DNA of 26,634 nt from CAZEPJ01 sp964514105 (GTDB lineage: Bacteria > Desulfobacterota > Desulfocorpusculales > Desulfocorpusculum), in the NCBI GenBank assembly GCA_964514105.1, contig CAZEPJ010000061.1, positions 1 to 26,634 on the forward strand. The letters are read 5' to 3'. Within the stretch, counting starts at the first letter, position 1; the number at the start of each line of letters is the position of its first letter. Shown here piece by piece: positions 13,938-21,653 of this stretch. The notes below the pieces were generated by a model. That model worked only from the letters and a program-made list of their open reading frames with translations. It was not told the DNA's origin and searched no databases. The position numbers were made by a program, and so were the translations under genes.

Positions 13938-14632
13938 TCCGCGGGTTGCGGGAGGGGGAAACTTGGGGCAGCCAGGGGCGGCCCTGGCCGGGGCAGGGGG
14001 GGATCAGCCTGGTGGAACTCCTGGCTGCGGCCCTGGTCTTCGGCGTGGTGGGGCTGGCCATGGGGACCTACTACGTCTTCTCCGTGCAGCGGGTGGAGGC
14101 AGGTTCGGCCCGGGCCGAGCTGCAGCGAAACGGATCTTTGGCCCTGCAGGTCGTCGGGGAGGCCATCCGGGGGGGGCGACGGGTCATCATCCCCGCCGAA
14201 GGGGAGCCTCCCGGCGGACAGTCCAGCGCGACCGTTCGCTTTCCCCCTGAGCCGTTCACGGACGAGAATCTCAACGGGCAGTTTGATGCCGCGGGGGCCA
14301 CGGGCCCGTGCGCCCCGGCCGAGTGCCTGGAGGACGTCAACGGCAACGGGATCTGGGATGCGGAGTGGCGCCCGGCGCGCTCCTTCCGATTGGCGGGCGG
14401 CGTCCTGGAGGTGCGGGACGAAGGCGGGGGATGGCAGCCCCTGCTGGACAACCGCTATCCGGATTCGGGTTCGAGCAGCGTATGGGCGGATGTCTTCACC
14501 CTCGTTCCCGACCCCCAGGACCCGGATGCATTCCAGATCCGGCTGCTCATTCGGGATGACCATCGGACCCCCGGCGACGCGGGGGACGACCTGAGGCAGG
14601 CCCTTGAACTGCGTGTTCGCCGCAAGGGGTGA
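13934..14632 (+). CDS. Minor prepilin, PilW/GspJ-like, with calcium-loop-like repeats
   Basis: A 232-residue prepilin, GTG start overlapping the preceding stop (GTGA). Leader cleavage after G23 gives I24, S, L, V, E28 (position 5) and a hydrophobic helix to about 47. ARAELQRNGSLALQVVGEAIRGGR after the helix is typical of PilW/GspJ. Unusually, residues 108-143 contain two DxNxNGxxD-like loops (TDENLNGQFD and DVNGNGIWD) around a CAPAEC cysteine pair (C126, C131), suggesting a calcium-stabilised insertion with a small disulfide. The C-terminal part is beta-rich (DVFTLVPDPQDPDAFQIRLLI). Expected in the inner membrane, then in the pilus tip complex. Confidence 0.85.
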   Translation: MIRGLREGETWGSQGRPWPGQGGISLVELLAAALVFGVVGLAMGTYYVFSVQRVEAGSARAELQRNGSLALQVVGEAIRGGRRVIIPAEGEPPGGQSSATVRFPPEPFTDENLNGQFDAAGATGPCAPAECLEDVNGNGIWDAEWRPARSFRLAGGVLEVRDEGGGWQPLLDNRYPDSGSSSVWADVFTLVPDPQDPDAFQIRLLIRDDHRTPGDAGDDLRQALELRVRRKG

Positions 14633-17033
14633 GCTCCGGAGCGGGAAGGCCGGATCTGCCCGGGGCTTGGCCTACTTCTCCGTTCTCATCCTGGTTCTCA
14701 TCATCACCGTTTCGGGGCTGGCCTTTGTGAGGCTCTCCCAGCTGGAAGACCGGCTCTTCCTCGAGGAGTCCCGTTCCCACCGGGCCCTGGCAGCCGCCGA
14801 GGGGGGCGTTCGGCGCGTGGCCTGGGCGCTGCGGAGCCTCCCGGCCCTGAAGGCCCTCCACCCCGGGGCTCGCCTCAATCCGTTCAATTCGCAATGGTAC
14901 GCGGATCCCGCTGCGCCGTGGAAGGACGCGGACCTCATGGATCTGGTCAACCCCTGGGCCGGCGAGTCCTTCCACCCGGATGCTCGGGGCGAATACTACT
15001 GGATCGCATCGCTGAGCGCGGCCGGGACCAAGGTCCGCCTGAGGCTGCTGGGCGCCGTGGATCTGGATGGGGACGGTCTGGTGGGCCTGGGGGACCGGGA
15101 CGGGGACGGATATCCGGACCTTGCCGACGCGGATCCTCAGGACACCAATCGTTTTGTGGAGGTCTACCTGGGGTTGCCCGGCTCCCTGGGAGAGGACCTG
15201 GCCATGGCTGCGCAGGACGTGGTGGACGCCGCAGGGGCATCGGTGAGCCTGGCGTGGAGCGGGTCGGGTCTCAGGACCACCAAGAACCACGACTTGGCCG
15301 GCTTCTGGTATGACCGCACCGAGACGTGGCAGGGCTGGACGCGCTATGGCACAGTGCTGAGCAAGCCCATCCTCCGAGGGCTGCCGGGTGCGGATGACGT
15401 CCCCGGAGGGTTGCGACTCCCACCAGGGCTTTTCAAGGCCGACGGCACGCCGGATCCGGCCTATTTCTGGGGCCTCCCCGTGAGATACTATGATGGAACC
15501 CAGACCTTCGATCCCACCCGGGACCCCACGGCCGGGACAACCCCGGGCACGGTCATCTGGGTGAACGGAGACGTCATCGTCCGCGAACTGGACTTGGGGA
15601 CGGTCGTTGCCGGCGGGGGGGTGAGCGGGGGCCACTGGGTCGGCAGCGACGTGATCCTGGTCTCCACGGGCAAGATCACCCTGGAGGAGGTGTCTTGCGG
15701 GTGGGCGGGCCGCCTCATCCTGCTGGCCAAGGAGATCGACCTTACGGGGAGCTGGGGTCGATGGGTCAACGGGGTGGCCGTGGCGAGCGGGGACATCCGG
15801 CTTCTTTCGACACTGCCGCCTGCGTCCCAATGGGTCCACGTCCCGCCCGGCCCGCGGCCGGCCTGGCCGGCCAACTATTTTTACGGCAGCATGGCGGCCG
15901 GGGGAAAGATTCAGTTGGCCCAGGGGGGATGGGCATTGATTTTCGACCGCCTGACCCTCAATGGCATCTTGGGCCAGGCCCCCGGGACCGCGCTGCTGGA
16001 TGCGATGGAGGGGGAGGGGTTGGCTCCCTGCTGGGTGGTCGCCGGGGAGGTCACCCAGGCCGCCCAGGGGCGGTACCTGGAGGACGAGGTGAACCACGGC
16101 GCGGGCGGCTCCCTGCTGGACGCCGGCGGGGACGGCGTCCCCGAGCTCCTGAAGGCCACGGTGAGCCCTTCGATTGCGGATACGGGCCAAGGCGAGGGCG
16201 TCCGCCTGGTCCTGGACGGGTCCGTGCCAGGCTGCACCCCCATCCAGGCGGACTGGAGCCGCCACAGCGAGCTGCGGTTTCACGTGGCCGTGGACAACTA
16301 CCGGCGGACCGCCGATCTGGGGGGAGGGGCCCTCCTGACCACCGAGCGCGAGGCCCGTTTTCGCCTCCTGTTTCGCGACGGCGCAAACCCGCCCAATGAG
16401 CTGGTCTACGAACTCACTGTGGACGACGATCCCACCTTCACCCGGGAGAAATACCTCCTGCCCCAGTGGGGTACTGCGCCCTATGTGTTGTCCGGCGGGG
16501 ACGTCCAAGATCCCGATCCCGTCCAGGACGACTACGCCAGCGGGGATCTTCCCCGATGGAAGCTCGTCCGCCTCACCTTCTCGGCCCTGAGAGATGCCGG
16601 CGGGGCCTTGCCCCTGGGCTTCGATTTCGCGAACCTGAGGGACGTGGGCTTCTTCCTGCAGGATGTGACCCTGCGGTGGCGGATGGAAACTGGCGGCGTG
16701 ACGGAGCTGCGCGAGCTGCGGGCCGCGGGAGGGCAGTTGAGATTCGACTCCGACGGGGCGGGCCCCCAGGCGCCCGTGGAGATCACCGAGGCCGGGGACG
16801 GCCGGTTCCAGTACCAGGACCCGAGCTCCGGCACGGTCCTCGACGTCCCGTGCGACGTGGGGGGGGACTGCTGGGGCGTGGGGCCGATCCGCGCAACCGA
16901 CCTGGTGACCAGCCTGCGCGTGGATCATCTCCTCCTCCCCGGCGGCTGGCCGCTGGACTACGGCCTTCCCTCAGGCTTCTGTGTGGAGGCCTCGGGTTGG
17001 CGGGAGATCACCGAGCAGGAGGCCTTGCGCTAG
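14604..17033 (+). CDS. Large PilX-like pilus protein (809 aa)
   Basis: A 809-residue protein. A basic start is followed by one hydrophobic helix (about 22-42, LAYFSVLILVLIITVSGLAFV) and a helical region with HRALAAAEGGVRRVAWAL, the pattern of PilX N-terminal proteins; there is no G/F-T-L-x-E cleavage site, as in PilX relatives. PilX is usually near 200 residues, so this one carries some 600 extra. Residues 153-180 (VDLDGDGLVGLGDRDGDGYPDLADADPQD region) form DxDxDG calcium loops like thrombospondin type 3 or dockerin repeats. The remainder is beta-rich and unrecognised. The start is uncertain: TTG 14604 has GAGG seven bases upstream; GTG 14613 is an alternative. It overlaps the previous gene by 29 bases. 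Probable surface or tip adhesin-like component. Confidence 0.82.
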   Translation: MNCVFAARGELRSGKAGSARGLAYFSVLILVLIITVSGLAFVRLSQLEDRLFLEESRSHRALAAAEGGVRRVAWALRSLPALKALHPGARLNPFNSQWYADPAAPWKDADLMDLVNPWAGESFHPDARGEYYWIASLSAAGTKVRLRLLGAVDLDGDGLVGLGDRDGDGYPDLADADPQDTNRFVEVYLGLPGSLGEDLAMAAQDVVDAAGASVSLAWSGSGLRTTKNHDLAGFWYDRTETWQGWTRYGTVLSKPILRGLPGADDVPGGLRLPPGLFKADGTPDPAYFWGLPVRYYDGTQTFDPTRDPTAGTTPGTVIWVNGDVIVRELDLGTVVAGGGVSGGHWVGSDVILVSTGKITLEEVSCGWAGRLILLAKEIDLTGSWGRWVNGVAVASGDIRLLSTLPPASQWVHVPPGPRPAWPANYFYGSMAAGGKIQLAQGGWALIFDRLTLNGILGQAPGTALLDAMEGEGLAPCWVVAGEVTQAAQGRYLEDEVNHGAGGSLLDAGGDGVPELLKATVSPSIADTGQGEGVRLVLDGSVPGCTPIQADWSRHSELRFHVAVDNYRRTADLGGGALLTTEREARFRLLFRDGANPPNELVYELTVDDDPTFTREKYLLPQWGTAPYVLSGGDVQDPDPVQDDYASGDLPRWKLVRLTFSALRDAGGALPLGFDFANLRDVGFFLQDVTLRWRMETGGVTELRELRAAGGQLRFDSDGAGPQAPVEITEAGDGRFQYQDPSSGTVLDVPCDVGGDCWGVGPIRATDLVTSLRVDHLLLPGGWPLDYGLPSGFCVEASGWREITEQEALR

Positions 17034-17047
17034 GGCGGCTTCCGCCC
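17033..17047 (+). other. Short GC hairpin between the PilX-like and ATPase genes
   Basis: GGGCGG (17033-17038) and CCGCCC (17042-17047) pair across a CTT loop immediately after the stop codon. It has no T-run; it could be an mRNA-stabilising or weakly attenuating element in the operon. Confidence 0.3.
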
Positions 17048-17089
17048 GCAGGAGTACGGCGAGCCCTGCGGGGCCGAGCAGAGGGGCCC

Positions 17090-18706
17090 ATGGAGTACTT
17101 CGAGACCCTCCACCTGGATCGGGAGCCGTTCTCCAATTCCCCGGACCCGGACCTGTTTTACCCGACGCCGAGCCATCTGGAGGCGCTGCAGCGGTTGGAG
17201 ATCGCCATCCGGCTGAGGCGGGGATTGAACCTGGTTTTGGGGGACGTGGGGACGGGTAAGACCACCCTGAGCCGGGTCCTGCTCCAGTCGTTTGAACGGG
17301 AAAGGGAGCGCTTCCGCATTCACCTGCTCCTGGACCCGGGGTTCCAGTGCGAGCGGGAGATGCTCACCCATCTCCTGCGGCTGTTCGGGCAGCCCCCGGG
17401 AGACAGCGGGGCCATCATGGAGCTGAAGGATCAGCTCCAGCACATCCTGTTGCGGCAAGCGGTGGAGGAGGATCGGGTCGTCGTCCTGCTCATAGACGAG
17501 GGGCAGAAGCTCAGCGACTGGGCCCTGGAGATCCTCCGGGAGCTGCTCAACTTCGAGAGCAATTCGTACAAGCTCCTGCAGGTGGTGGTCTTCGCCCAGG
17601 CGGAGTTCTGGGACCGGCTCCGGGGCATGCGCAACCTGCTGGACCGGGTCAACCTCACGGTGGCCCTGCGGCCCCTGTCGCTGGGCGAGACGCGGGCCAT
17701 GCTCAGGCACCGCCTCAGCCGATCGGGGATGCCCGCTGACGGCTCTCTTTTCACCGAGGGGGCCGTGCGCAGGATCCATCAGTTCACCGGTGGGCATCCC
17801 AGGCAGATCGTCACCCTGTGCCATCAGGCGGTCCTGCGCGCCATCATCCTCCAGAAAAGCGAGGTCACCGGGAGGATCATCCGGGAGATCCACCGCCAGC
17901 GGCAGGAGGTGCCGCCGGCCGCCCGGGTCAAGGCAAACCGCCCCATCCTGGGGTGGGTGGCCTGCGGGTTTCTCCTGCTATCGGCTGGCCTCGCCCTGTA
18001 CGGCCCTTTGGGCCTTCCGGGGCTCTGGGACCCGGAAGGACAGGGCATGGTGGCTCCGCCCCAGAGCCCGGTGGGTTCTGTCTTCCCCCCGGCTCGGGGC
18101 CCGGGGGGAGGCGGATCGGACAGGCCCTCGGGGGGCGCAGCCGCCGAGGAGGCGCTTCCGGCGGCAGGGCCGGGTGAGGAGGCGGAATCGCCCCACGGCG
18201 CGCCTGCCGTTGAGCAGGCCGCTGCGGTCCGGGAGTGGTGGCCGGAAACCTGGTTTGAGTGGCATCCCCTGGGCGAAGAACGTCTTGATTCCGGCAGGAG
18301 GATCGTGGTAAGAAAAGGCGAAACCCTCTCCAGCATCGTGGAGAGACACTACGGGATTCCCCTGGGGGCCCCCCTGTTGCGGCGGCTCCAGCAGGCCAAT
18401 GCGGGCCTGAGGGATCCTCATCGTCTCACTCCCGGTGAGACTGTTTTCCTGCCGCCTCTGGGGGAGGCGGAAAGAGGCTTTCAGAGCGAGATCCTGGCCT
18501 CCTTCGCCGATGAGGGGACCGCCCTGTCCTGGGCCCATGGCCTGGCCACAGCAGGCAGGACGGTCTTCGTCGTTCGGCTCCCCGGGGGGGATCGGCTGAC
18601 GCACGGCGTGGCGGCCGGAATCCATGGGGCGCCGGAGGGTGGATCCGGGGCGTGGGTGCGGGCGGAGGATGTGGTGCGGGTGTTCCAGGGGTTCCATTCT
18701 CCATAA
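17090..18706 (+). CDS. ExeA/MshM-like AAA ATPase with transmembrane helix and LysM domain
   Basis: A 538-residue inner-membrane protein. The cytosolic N-terminal half is an ExeA/GspA/MshM ATPase: LHLDREPFSNSPDPDLFYPTPSHLEALQRL opening, Walker A GDVGTGKT (51-58), Walker B LLIDEGQ with D136-E137 and FTGGHPRQI sensor region. One membrane helix (about 285-307) leads to a proline/glycine/alanine-rich linker and a LysM domain (about 403-455: VRKGETLSSIVERHYG to LTPGETVFLPP) that should bind peptidoglycan. The last 75 residues resemble a small SPOR-like fold but I am unsure. ExeA family proteins insert secretins through the cell wall; MshM sits in MSHA loci. RBS AGAGGGG before the ATG at 17090. Confidence 0.9.
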   Translation: MEYFETLHLDREPFSNSPDPDLFYPTPSHLEALQRLEIAIRLRRGLNLVLGDVGTGKTTLSRVLLQSFERERERFRIHLLLDPGFQCEREMLTHLLRLFGQPPGDSGAIMELKDQLQHILLRQAVEEDRVVVLLIDEGQKLSDWALEILRELLNFESNSYKLLQVVVFAQAEFWDRLRGMRNLLDRVNLTVALRPLSLGETRAMLRHRLSRSGMPADGSLFTEGAVRRIHQFTGGHPRQIVTLCHQAVLRAIILQKSEVTGRIIREIHRQRQEVPPAARVKANRPILGWVACGFLLLSAGLALYGPLGLPGLWDPEGQGMVAPPQSPVGSVFPPARGPGGGGSDRPSGGAAAEEALPAAGPGEEAESPHGAPAVEQAAAVREWWPETWFEWHPLGEERLDSGRRIVVRKGETLSSIVERHYGIPLGAPLLRRLQQANAGLRDPHRLTPGETVFLPPLGEAERGFQSEILASFADEGTALSWAHGLATAGRTVFVVRLPGGDRLTHGVAAGIHGAPEGGSGAWVRAEDVVRVFQGFHSP

Positions 18707-18718
18707 GGCGGAGACAGG

Positions 18719-19930
18719 GTGAAGAAGGACGAGGGGGTAGCCACCGAGCGGCTGCTGGAGGTCATCCGGGGGCAGGCGGTGGGGGCAGGCGGCGCGCGGA
18801 AGGCGGATGTGGCCCTGGGCGCCCGCATGTCCGATCCTTCGGGCGCGCCCGAGCCCGTCGCCGGGGTGTTGCTCACCCCTCCCCTGGGACCCCGATCCTG
18901 GCTCGCCGGGCGGGTCCGCGTGGGCCTGGATGTGGGGACCCACACCGTCAAGATGGTGAGGGCGGAGAGGAGTCCGGGGGGGCTCAGGCTGCTCCAGGCG
19001 GGTCTGGCGAGTGTACGGCCCCGGGGCGAGGGGCCGGAGGCCCGGCTGTCCGCCCAGGTGCAGGCCGTCAAGGATCTGCTCCGGGATTTGCCCGGCCGAA
19101 GGGAGCCCGTCGTGACGGCCCTGGGCGATCCGGGTGTGATCGTTCGGCAGATCACGCTGCCGCGGATGCCGGCCAAGGATCTGGCCCGGACCATCCCGTT
19201 CGAGGCGCGCAAACACATGCCCTATGACCCGGCATCGGTCACCGTGCGGTACCAGGTGACGCGGGAGGGGCGAAGGGGGGCGACGTCGGAGGTGCTCCTG
19301 GTGGGCGTGCCCAACCGGGCCCTGGAGGCGCACCGCTCGGTTCTCCAGCGGGCGGGCATCGAACCCTACGCCATCGAGGTGGGGGCCCTGGCGCTGGTCA
19401 ACGCCTTCCTGCAGGTCTCCCGCCCGTGCGCCGAGGCGGTGGTCCTGGTGGACGTGGGGGCCGCCCGGACGGTGATCGGCATCCAGCGGGACGGCGGGGC
19501 GCTCTTTCTGCGCCATCTCACACTGGGCGGCGAGGCCCTCACCCGGGAGATCCAGTCCCGATTGGGTCTCCCGTGGGAGGCTGCCGAGGAGGTCAAACAG
19601 GGCCGGGCCGTGGAGGGGGCCGCCCACGCGCAAGGGGTCCGGGACCTGGTGGACGAGGCCATGCACGCGCTGCTGCGTGAACTGCGACGTTCCCTTGTGT
19701 ACTACGACAACATGTCCGGACGAAACGGATTCTCCAGGATTCTCCTGAACGGGGGGGGGGCGCTGCTGGAGGGATTGCCGGCCTTCTTGGAGGAGAACCT
19801 GGGGTTGCCCGTGGCGATGATGGACCCATTCCAGCCGTTCCACGGCGGAACCGAGGCCGTGTCCGGGGGCGAGCTGGAGCGCCTGCGGCCCATGTGGACC
19901 GTGGCCGTGGGGCTGGCCACGCGGCGGTAG
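18719..19930 (+). CDS. pilM: Type IV pilus assembly protein PilM
   Basis: A 403-residue actin-like protein of the cytosolic ring that binds PilN's tail. The ATP-binding core starts at about residue 67 (VGLDVGTHTVKMV), with EARKHMPYDP (about 164), VDVGAARTVIGI and the C-terminal LLNGGGALLEGLPAFLEENLGLPV. The core length matches PilM, but some 65 residues precede it, absent from usual PilM proteins; they are low-complexity (Ala/Gly/Pro) and include an in-frame ATG at residue 37. I kept the GTG at 18719, which has GGAGA upstream. Residues GGGAL are encoded by ten consecutive G (19751-19760). First gene of the pilMNO(P)QBC series; pilN begins 21 bases later. Confidence 0.93.
   Translation: MKKDEGVATERLLEVIRGQAVGAGGARKADVALGARMSDPSGAPEPVAGVLLTPPLGPRSWLAGRVRVGLDVGTHTVKMVRAERSPGGLRLLQAGLASVRPRGEGPEARLSAQVQAVKDLLRDLPGRREPVVTALGDPGVIVRQITLPRMPAKDLARTIPFEARKHMPYDPASVTVRYQVTREGRRGATSEVLLVGVPNRALEAHRSVLQRAGIEPYAIEVGALALVNAFLQVSRPCAEAVVLVDVGAARTVIGIQRDGGALFLRHLTLGGEALTREIQSRLGLPWEAAEEVKQGRAVEGAAHAQGVRDLVDEAMHALLRELRRSLVYYDNMSGRNGFSRILLNGGGALLEGLPAFLEENLGLPVAMMDPFQPFHGGTEAVSGGELERLRPMWTVAVGLATRR
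19751..19760 (+). repeat. Ten-G homopolymer inside pilM
   Basis: Ten uninterrupted G encode the nucleotide-site GGG of NGGGALLEG. It is identical, with its following CGCTG, to the tract in the second kinase gene. A one-base slip would truncate PilM before its last 50-60 residues. The frame is intact in this sequence. Confidence 0.6.
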
Positions 19931-19951
19931 ACTGGGAGACGGATCAAGCTG

Positions 19952-20659
19952 ATGCGTTTCGACATCGATCTCTCGCAAGACGCAGGCCGATGGCGTCCCT
20001 CTCGAGATCTGGCCTCGGAGGGGCTTGTGACCCTGGTGACGTCGACGCCGTTCCTCGCCTTGCTGGTGGGTGTCGTGCTGCTCGGGGTCGCGTACTTCGC
20101 CGTCTTCGTGCCGCTGTTTGGCGTGGCGCCGGTGCGCAAGGATCAGCTCAGGGACCTGAGGCTCCTTCAGGCGGGCGTGGAACAGCAGCGGGCGAGTCTG
20201 CTCAACGAGGCCCGGGCCGCGCTTCAGCTTCAGTTGGACTCGCCCGGCTGGGGAGCCCGGCTCCAGGCCCTGGGGGACCATGTGCCGGAGGGGATGTGGC
20301 TCACCCGGGTCGCCCTGGAAGACGACCAGCCCAAGGGCGCGAAGCGGCGCCCGGCAGGGCAGGCGGCCCAGTCCGAGCCGCCCAAGGTCTATTTGATCGT
20401 GGAGGGGATGGTGGACGCTCGGCGCTTTCCGTCTCCTCTGGAGCCCATATCCGGATACCTCCGTCACTTGAAAGAGGACCCGCGGATCCGGGATATGGCC
20501 AACCTCGATTTGGCATCCAGCACGGCCTCCAAGGACGACCCCCTGGTGGTGGGGTTTCTTCTCAGAGGCCACTGGAGGCCCGAGGCGACCCGCGGGAAGC
20601 CCGAGGAGCGCATTCAGGCGGTCATCAAGGCGCGTGCCGTCAGGGGCCCGGGCTCCTGA
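19952..20659 (+). CDS. pilN: Type IV pilus inner-membrane protein PilN
   Basis: A 235-residue bitopic protein. A cytosolic N-terminus (MRFDIDLS) stands where PilN normally has the INLLP PilM-binding motif. One membrane helix follows (about 33-56, FLALLVGVVLLGVAYFAVFVPLFG), then a coiled-coil (about 62-95, DQLRDLRLLQAGVEQQRASL) and a ferredoxin-like periplasmic domain with the characteristic VPEGMWLTRVALE (about 110-122), VYLIVEGMVD and GFLLRGHW strands. It pairs with PilO to form the alignment complex. An Arg/Pro/Gln-rich insertion lies between the first strands. The start is the ATG 21 bases after pilM, with GGGAGA upstream. Confidence 0.9.
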   Translation: MRFDIDLSQDAGRWRPSRDLASEGLVTLVTSTPFLALLVGVVLLGVAYFAVFVPLFGVAPVRKDQLRDLRLLQAGVEQQRASLLNEARAALQLQLDSPGWGARLQALGDHVPEGMWLTRVALEDDQPKGAKRRPAGQAAQSEPPKVYLIVEGMVDARRFPSPLEPISGYLRHLKEDPRIRDMANLDLASSTASKDDPLVVGFLLRGHWRPEATRGKPEERIQAVIKARAVRGPGS

Positions 20660-20683
20660 CCGAGACGCGAGGCGGAGTAGGCA

Positions 20684-21562
20684 ATGGCCCGGAACCGCAG
20701 GATCCTCTTGGCCGGTCTCCTGACCGCGGGCGTCCTTCTGCTGGTCTACGCCCTCGTGCTCTATCCCCGGCAGCAGACCCAGGACTTGAGGCTCCAGAAA
20801 GAGTCCCGGGAGCTGGAGGCGATCGTCCAGTCCTCCCAGAGGCAGCTGGAGGCCACCCGGGCGGCGGTGGAGGAGCTCCTGCGGGAGGGCGTCCCGGTCT
20901 CCGCCCGGCTGCAGGGGGCAGTGGTGGCGGGGAGCACCGTGGCGCTTCGAGGGATCGACGAATGGGTCCGAAGGTCCGGGGTGGTCCTCACCCGATTGGA
21001 GCCGGACGCCTCCGAGGAACGCCCGCCGGTGACGGTGCACGCCTTCCACGTGGAGTTGACGGGTGGATTCCGGGAGATCTGCGCGTTTCTCCATGGTGTG
21101 GAGCAGGGGGTGGGGATCGTCCCGCTCCAGTGGAGCATCGAGTCGGACCCCAAGGCCCCCCGCGGGCTCCGGGCCGTGTGCCGGCTGGCGTTCCACGAAT
21201 GGCGGGGGGCCATGGTGACACCTCCCCGACGGGGCGGGGAGGCGATCCAGGCCCTGGCGACGGCCTCGGACAGGGATCCCTTCAGCCGGGGACGACAGCT
21301 GGCCGCGCCACAGAGGGAGGACGGCGCGGACCCGACGCTGGTGCTCACCGGGATCCTTGCCTTCGGGGACAAGCGCAAGGCCATCATCAACGGCAGGGCC
21401 TACGCCGTGGGGGAGGCCCTGGCGGGGGGACGGCGGGTGCAATCCATCGGGGATGAGGACGTGGTCGTGGAGGGAGAGGCGCGCCCGCTGCGGATCCAGC
21501 GGGCCCTGCAGCGGGTGGCGCCCGCCGGGGGGAGGGAGCGGGGGGCGGGGAGCCGCCGGTGA
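20684..21562 (+). CDS. pilO: PilO fused to a C-terminal PilP/MshK-like domain
   Basis: A 292-residue protein. The N-terminal 175 residues are PilO: membrane helix at about 7-26, coiled-coil (about 33-68), then a ferredoxin-like domain with VHAFHVELTGGFREICAFLHGVEQ. PilO normally ends there. Here a linker with the PilP-type DPF motif (198-200) leads to a beta domain (217-273: PTLVLTGILAFGDKRKAIING, AVGEALAGGRRVQSIGDEDVVV), like the PilP/GspC homology region and MshK/GspB C-termini that bind the secretin. No pilP gene occurs between this gene and pilQ, so the fusion probably replaces it. The lipid-anchored N-terminus of PilP is therefore missing. GGAG precedes the ATG. Confidence 0.88.
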   Translation: MARNRRILLAGLLTAGVLLLVYALVLYPRQQTQDLRLQKESRELEAIVQSSQRQLEATRAAVEELLREGVPVSARLQGAVVAGSTVALRGIDEWVRRSGVVLTRLEPDASEERPPVTVHAFHVELTGGFREICAFLHGVEQGVGIVPLQWSIESDPKAPRGLRAVCRLAFHEWRGAMVTPPRRGGEAIQALATASDRDPFSRGRQLAAPQREDGADPTLVLTGILAFGDKRKAIINGRAYAVGEALAGGRRVQSIGDEDVVVEGEARPLRIQRALQRVAPAGGRERGAGSRR

Positions 21563-21653
21563 CGAAACGGGATGCGCCCCGGGGGTGTGGATGCGGGAGG
21601 CCGACGGCTACGGGCGCGGCGGACCCGGGCATCGAGCGAGGAAGCGAGAGGCC

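Noticed and set aside
14547..16928. A 793-codon minus-strand open frame opposite the large PilX-like gene
   Set aside because: The plus-strand frame has a membrane helix and calcium loops and fits the operon by overlap; the antisense product is low-complexity with no recognisable fold.
17978..21442. A 1154-codon minus-strand open frame opposite the ATPase, pilM, pilN and pilO genes
   Set aside because: It is a shadow of the high third-position GC of the plus-strand genes: composition is His/Pro/Gly/Arg-rich, with no domains and no ribosome site, while the plus strand holds recognisable families throughout.
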